From positions 1 through 7,123 of the forward strand of contig CALBTA010000170.1 of assembly GCA_937967755.1 (NCBI GenBank): a stretch of 7,123 nucleotides of DNA, in the 5' to 3' direction. This stretch comes from an uncultured Planctomycetaceae bacterium. Its GTDB lineage: Bacteria > Planctomycetota > Planctomycetia > Pirellulales > Pirellulaceae. Positions within the stretch are counted from its first letter, which is position 1; every line of letters begins with the position of its first letter. Below the pieces are notes generated by a model that saw nothing but the letters and a program-made list of their open reading frames with translations, was not told the DNA's origin and did no database searches. The position numbers and the translations under genes are program-made. Below, one piece after another: positions 5,915 through 7,123 of this stretch.

Positions 5915-7123
5915 ATGCAAGATCAACCCAAACGCGGCAGCCTGCTGGTCATTTTCCTCACGGTCTTTATCGACCTGTTGGGGTTTGGCATGGTGCTGCC
6001 GCTGCTGCCGATTTACGCCAAGCAGTTCGGCACGGACGAATCGGGCATCACGCTCGGGCTGCTGATGGCCAGCTTTTCGGTTATGCAGTTCATCTTCGCG
6101 CCGATGGGGGGTCGGCTGTCTGATCGCATCGGCCGCCGGCCGGTGCTGATGGTCGTGCTGGCGGGTTCGGTCGTGTTCTACACCTTGTTCGGCATCGCCA
6201 CGGTGATGGAAAGCCTGACGCTGCTGTTCGTTGCCCGCATCGGTGCGGGGCTGGCGGGGGCGACGATCTCAACCGCGCACGCCTACATCGCTGACACGAC
6301 ATCGCTCGAGAACCGCCCCAAGGGCATGGCCCTCATCGGTTTGGCGTTCGGGCTGGGATTTACGCTTGGCCCGTTGCTGGGGGCTCTGGCCGTTCCCTGG
6401 GAAAGCATGAACGCCCCGGCCGAGTCGGCGGCTCAAAATGTGCAATTGGGACCTTGGCCCGGCTACGTCGCGGCGATTCTTTCCGCAGCCGCCCTGTTGC
6501 TGGCGATCTTCGTCTTACCAGAATCGCTCCACGCCCAGAGCGAATCGGCGGCCCGCAAACGCTTCAACCTGGCCGCGTTGCGTGAAGCGATCAGCGTGCC
6601 GTCGATCGGCTTGATCTTGCTGACCATCTTCATCGTGGTGTTTTCGTTTTCGAATTTGGAGACGACGCTATCGCTGGTGTTGAAAGAACAGTTTCAACTC
6701 ACCCTGCGCGACGTGCTGTTAACATTCGCGTTCATCGGCCTTGTCTTGGCGTTTGTTCAGGGCGGGCTGGTGCGGCCGCTATCGGGGCGAGTGAACGAGG
6801 CCGCGCTGGCGGGCGGCGGGGCGGCGCTCCAGATTCTCGCCTTCGGTTGGATCATTTACTTGCTCGGCTTGCCGGCAGAACAGCGCGGCATGGGCGCGGC
6901 CTACGGCGTACTGGCATTGTGTACGGCCGGGTTTGCATTCGTTACACCGTCGCTCAATTCGCTGCTCTCCCGCCGTAGCGACCCGGCCCAACAAGGCGGG
7001 GCGATGGGCCTGGGCCAAAGCACCAGTTCGCTCGCCCGTATCGTCGGCTCAGGGCTGGGCATCTACCTCTACGAAGACATCAGCCACCGCATGCCCTACT
7101 ACGTCGCCGGCGGGCTGATGGCC
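5915..7123 (+). CDS. MFS transporter, DHA1 (TetA/multidrug-like) type, C-terminus cut by window edge
   Basis: 403 codons are open to the right edge with no stop. The start is MQDQPKRGSL followed by the first membrane helix, whose FIDLLGFGMVLPLLP (18-32) is typical of TetA-like drug:H+ antiporters. MFS motif A, GRLSDRIGRR, is at 66-75 in the loop between helices 2 and 3. The motif-B arginine lies in ARIGAGLAGA (107-116), and motif C, GLAFGLGFTLGPLLG (142-156), marks an antiporter-type helix 5. Roughly twelve hydrophobic segments are expected and most are present; about the last one is missing. The second-half copy of motif A (RPLSGRVNE, 287-295) is degenerate. The loop between helices 5 and 6 (about 161-182) is somewhat long and hydrophilic. 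It should be an inner-membrane exporter; the substrate cannot be assigned. The ATG at 5915 is the first after an in-frame TGA at 5900-5902. It is transcribed away from the ligase gene. Confidence 0.94.
   Translation, partial: MQDQPKRGSLLVIFLTVFIDLLGFGMVLPLLPIYAKQFGTDESGITLGLLMASFSVMQFIFAPMGGRLSDRIGRRPVLMVVLAGSVVFYTLFGIATVMESLTLLFVARIGAGLAGATISTAHAYIADTTSLENRPKGMALIGLAFGLGFTLGPLLGALAVPWESMNAPAESAAQNVQLGPWPGYVAAILSAAALLLAIFVLPESLHAQSESAARKRFNLAALREAISVPSIGLILLTIFIVVFSFSNLETTLSLVLKEQFQLTLRDVLLTFAFIGLVLAFVQGGLVRPLSGRVNEAALAGGGAALQILAFGWIIYLLGLPAEQRGMGAAYGVLALCTAGFAFVTPSLNSLLSRRSDPAQQGGAMGLGQSTSSLARIVGSGLGIYLYEDISHRMPYYVAGGLMA

Overview
The window is about 7.1 kb of moderately GC-rich bacterial chromosome with densely packed single-copy genes. 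Protein style points to a planctomycete, probably Pirellulales-like: a secreted protein starting with a Cys-Asp-Thr-Pro-Val-Tyr-Arg-Tyr stretch after the signal peptide, a GNAT protein with an FKRFRMEFDL-type N-terminus, weak Shine-Dalgarno sites, and intergenic palindromes of the CCCTCTCCC/GGGAGAGGG kind. This assignment comes from recalled family resemblance, not a search.

Layout: six genes lie on the minus strand and one on the plus strand. In minus-strand order, right to left, they are: a PaaK-like acyl-CoA ligase (5783-4500); a class-V PLP enzyme of the cysteine desulfurase-like family (4503-3247), joined to the ligase by a 4-base ATGA overlap; a single-domain ABC ATPase (3165-2509, GTG start); a secreted conserved protein of unknown function (2434-1292); a GNAT acetyltransferase (1089-520); and the first 87 codons of a type I-beta DAHP synthase (261 to the left edge). 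Divergently from the ligase, a DHA1-type MFS transporter begins at 5915 and runs off the right edge. It has no stop codon in the window.

How the genes relate: the ligase and PLP enzyme are almost certainly co-translated and probably act on the same unknown substrate. The ABC ATPase and secreted protein are 74 bases apart and no permease is present here. The GNAT and DAHP synthase look like independent units. DAHP synthase commits carbon to the shikimate (aromatic amino acid) pathway.

Non-coding structure: the most striking item is a nested inverted repeat between the secreted-protein gene and the GNAT gene (1127-1280). Its two 49-base arms match at 38 positions in inverted orientation. Each arm holds an 8-bp hairpin, one base pair of which is swapped in a compensatory way, and an exact 15-bp inverted repeat, all around a central 9-bp hairpin. 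The central hairpin recurs, in opposite orientation, in the divergent ligase/MFS intergenic region (5807-5839). A spaced 8-bp palindrome (333-361) lies upstream of the DAHP synthase gene. I found no CRISPR, tRNA, rRNA, transposase or defence system. Apart from the repeat element and some uncharacterised families, this is an ordinary metabolic region.
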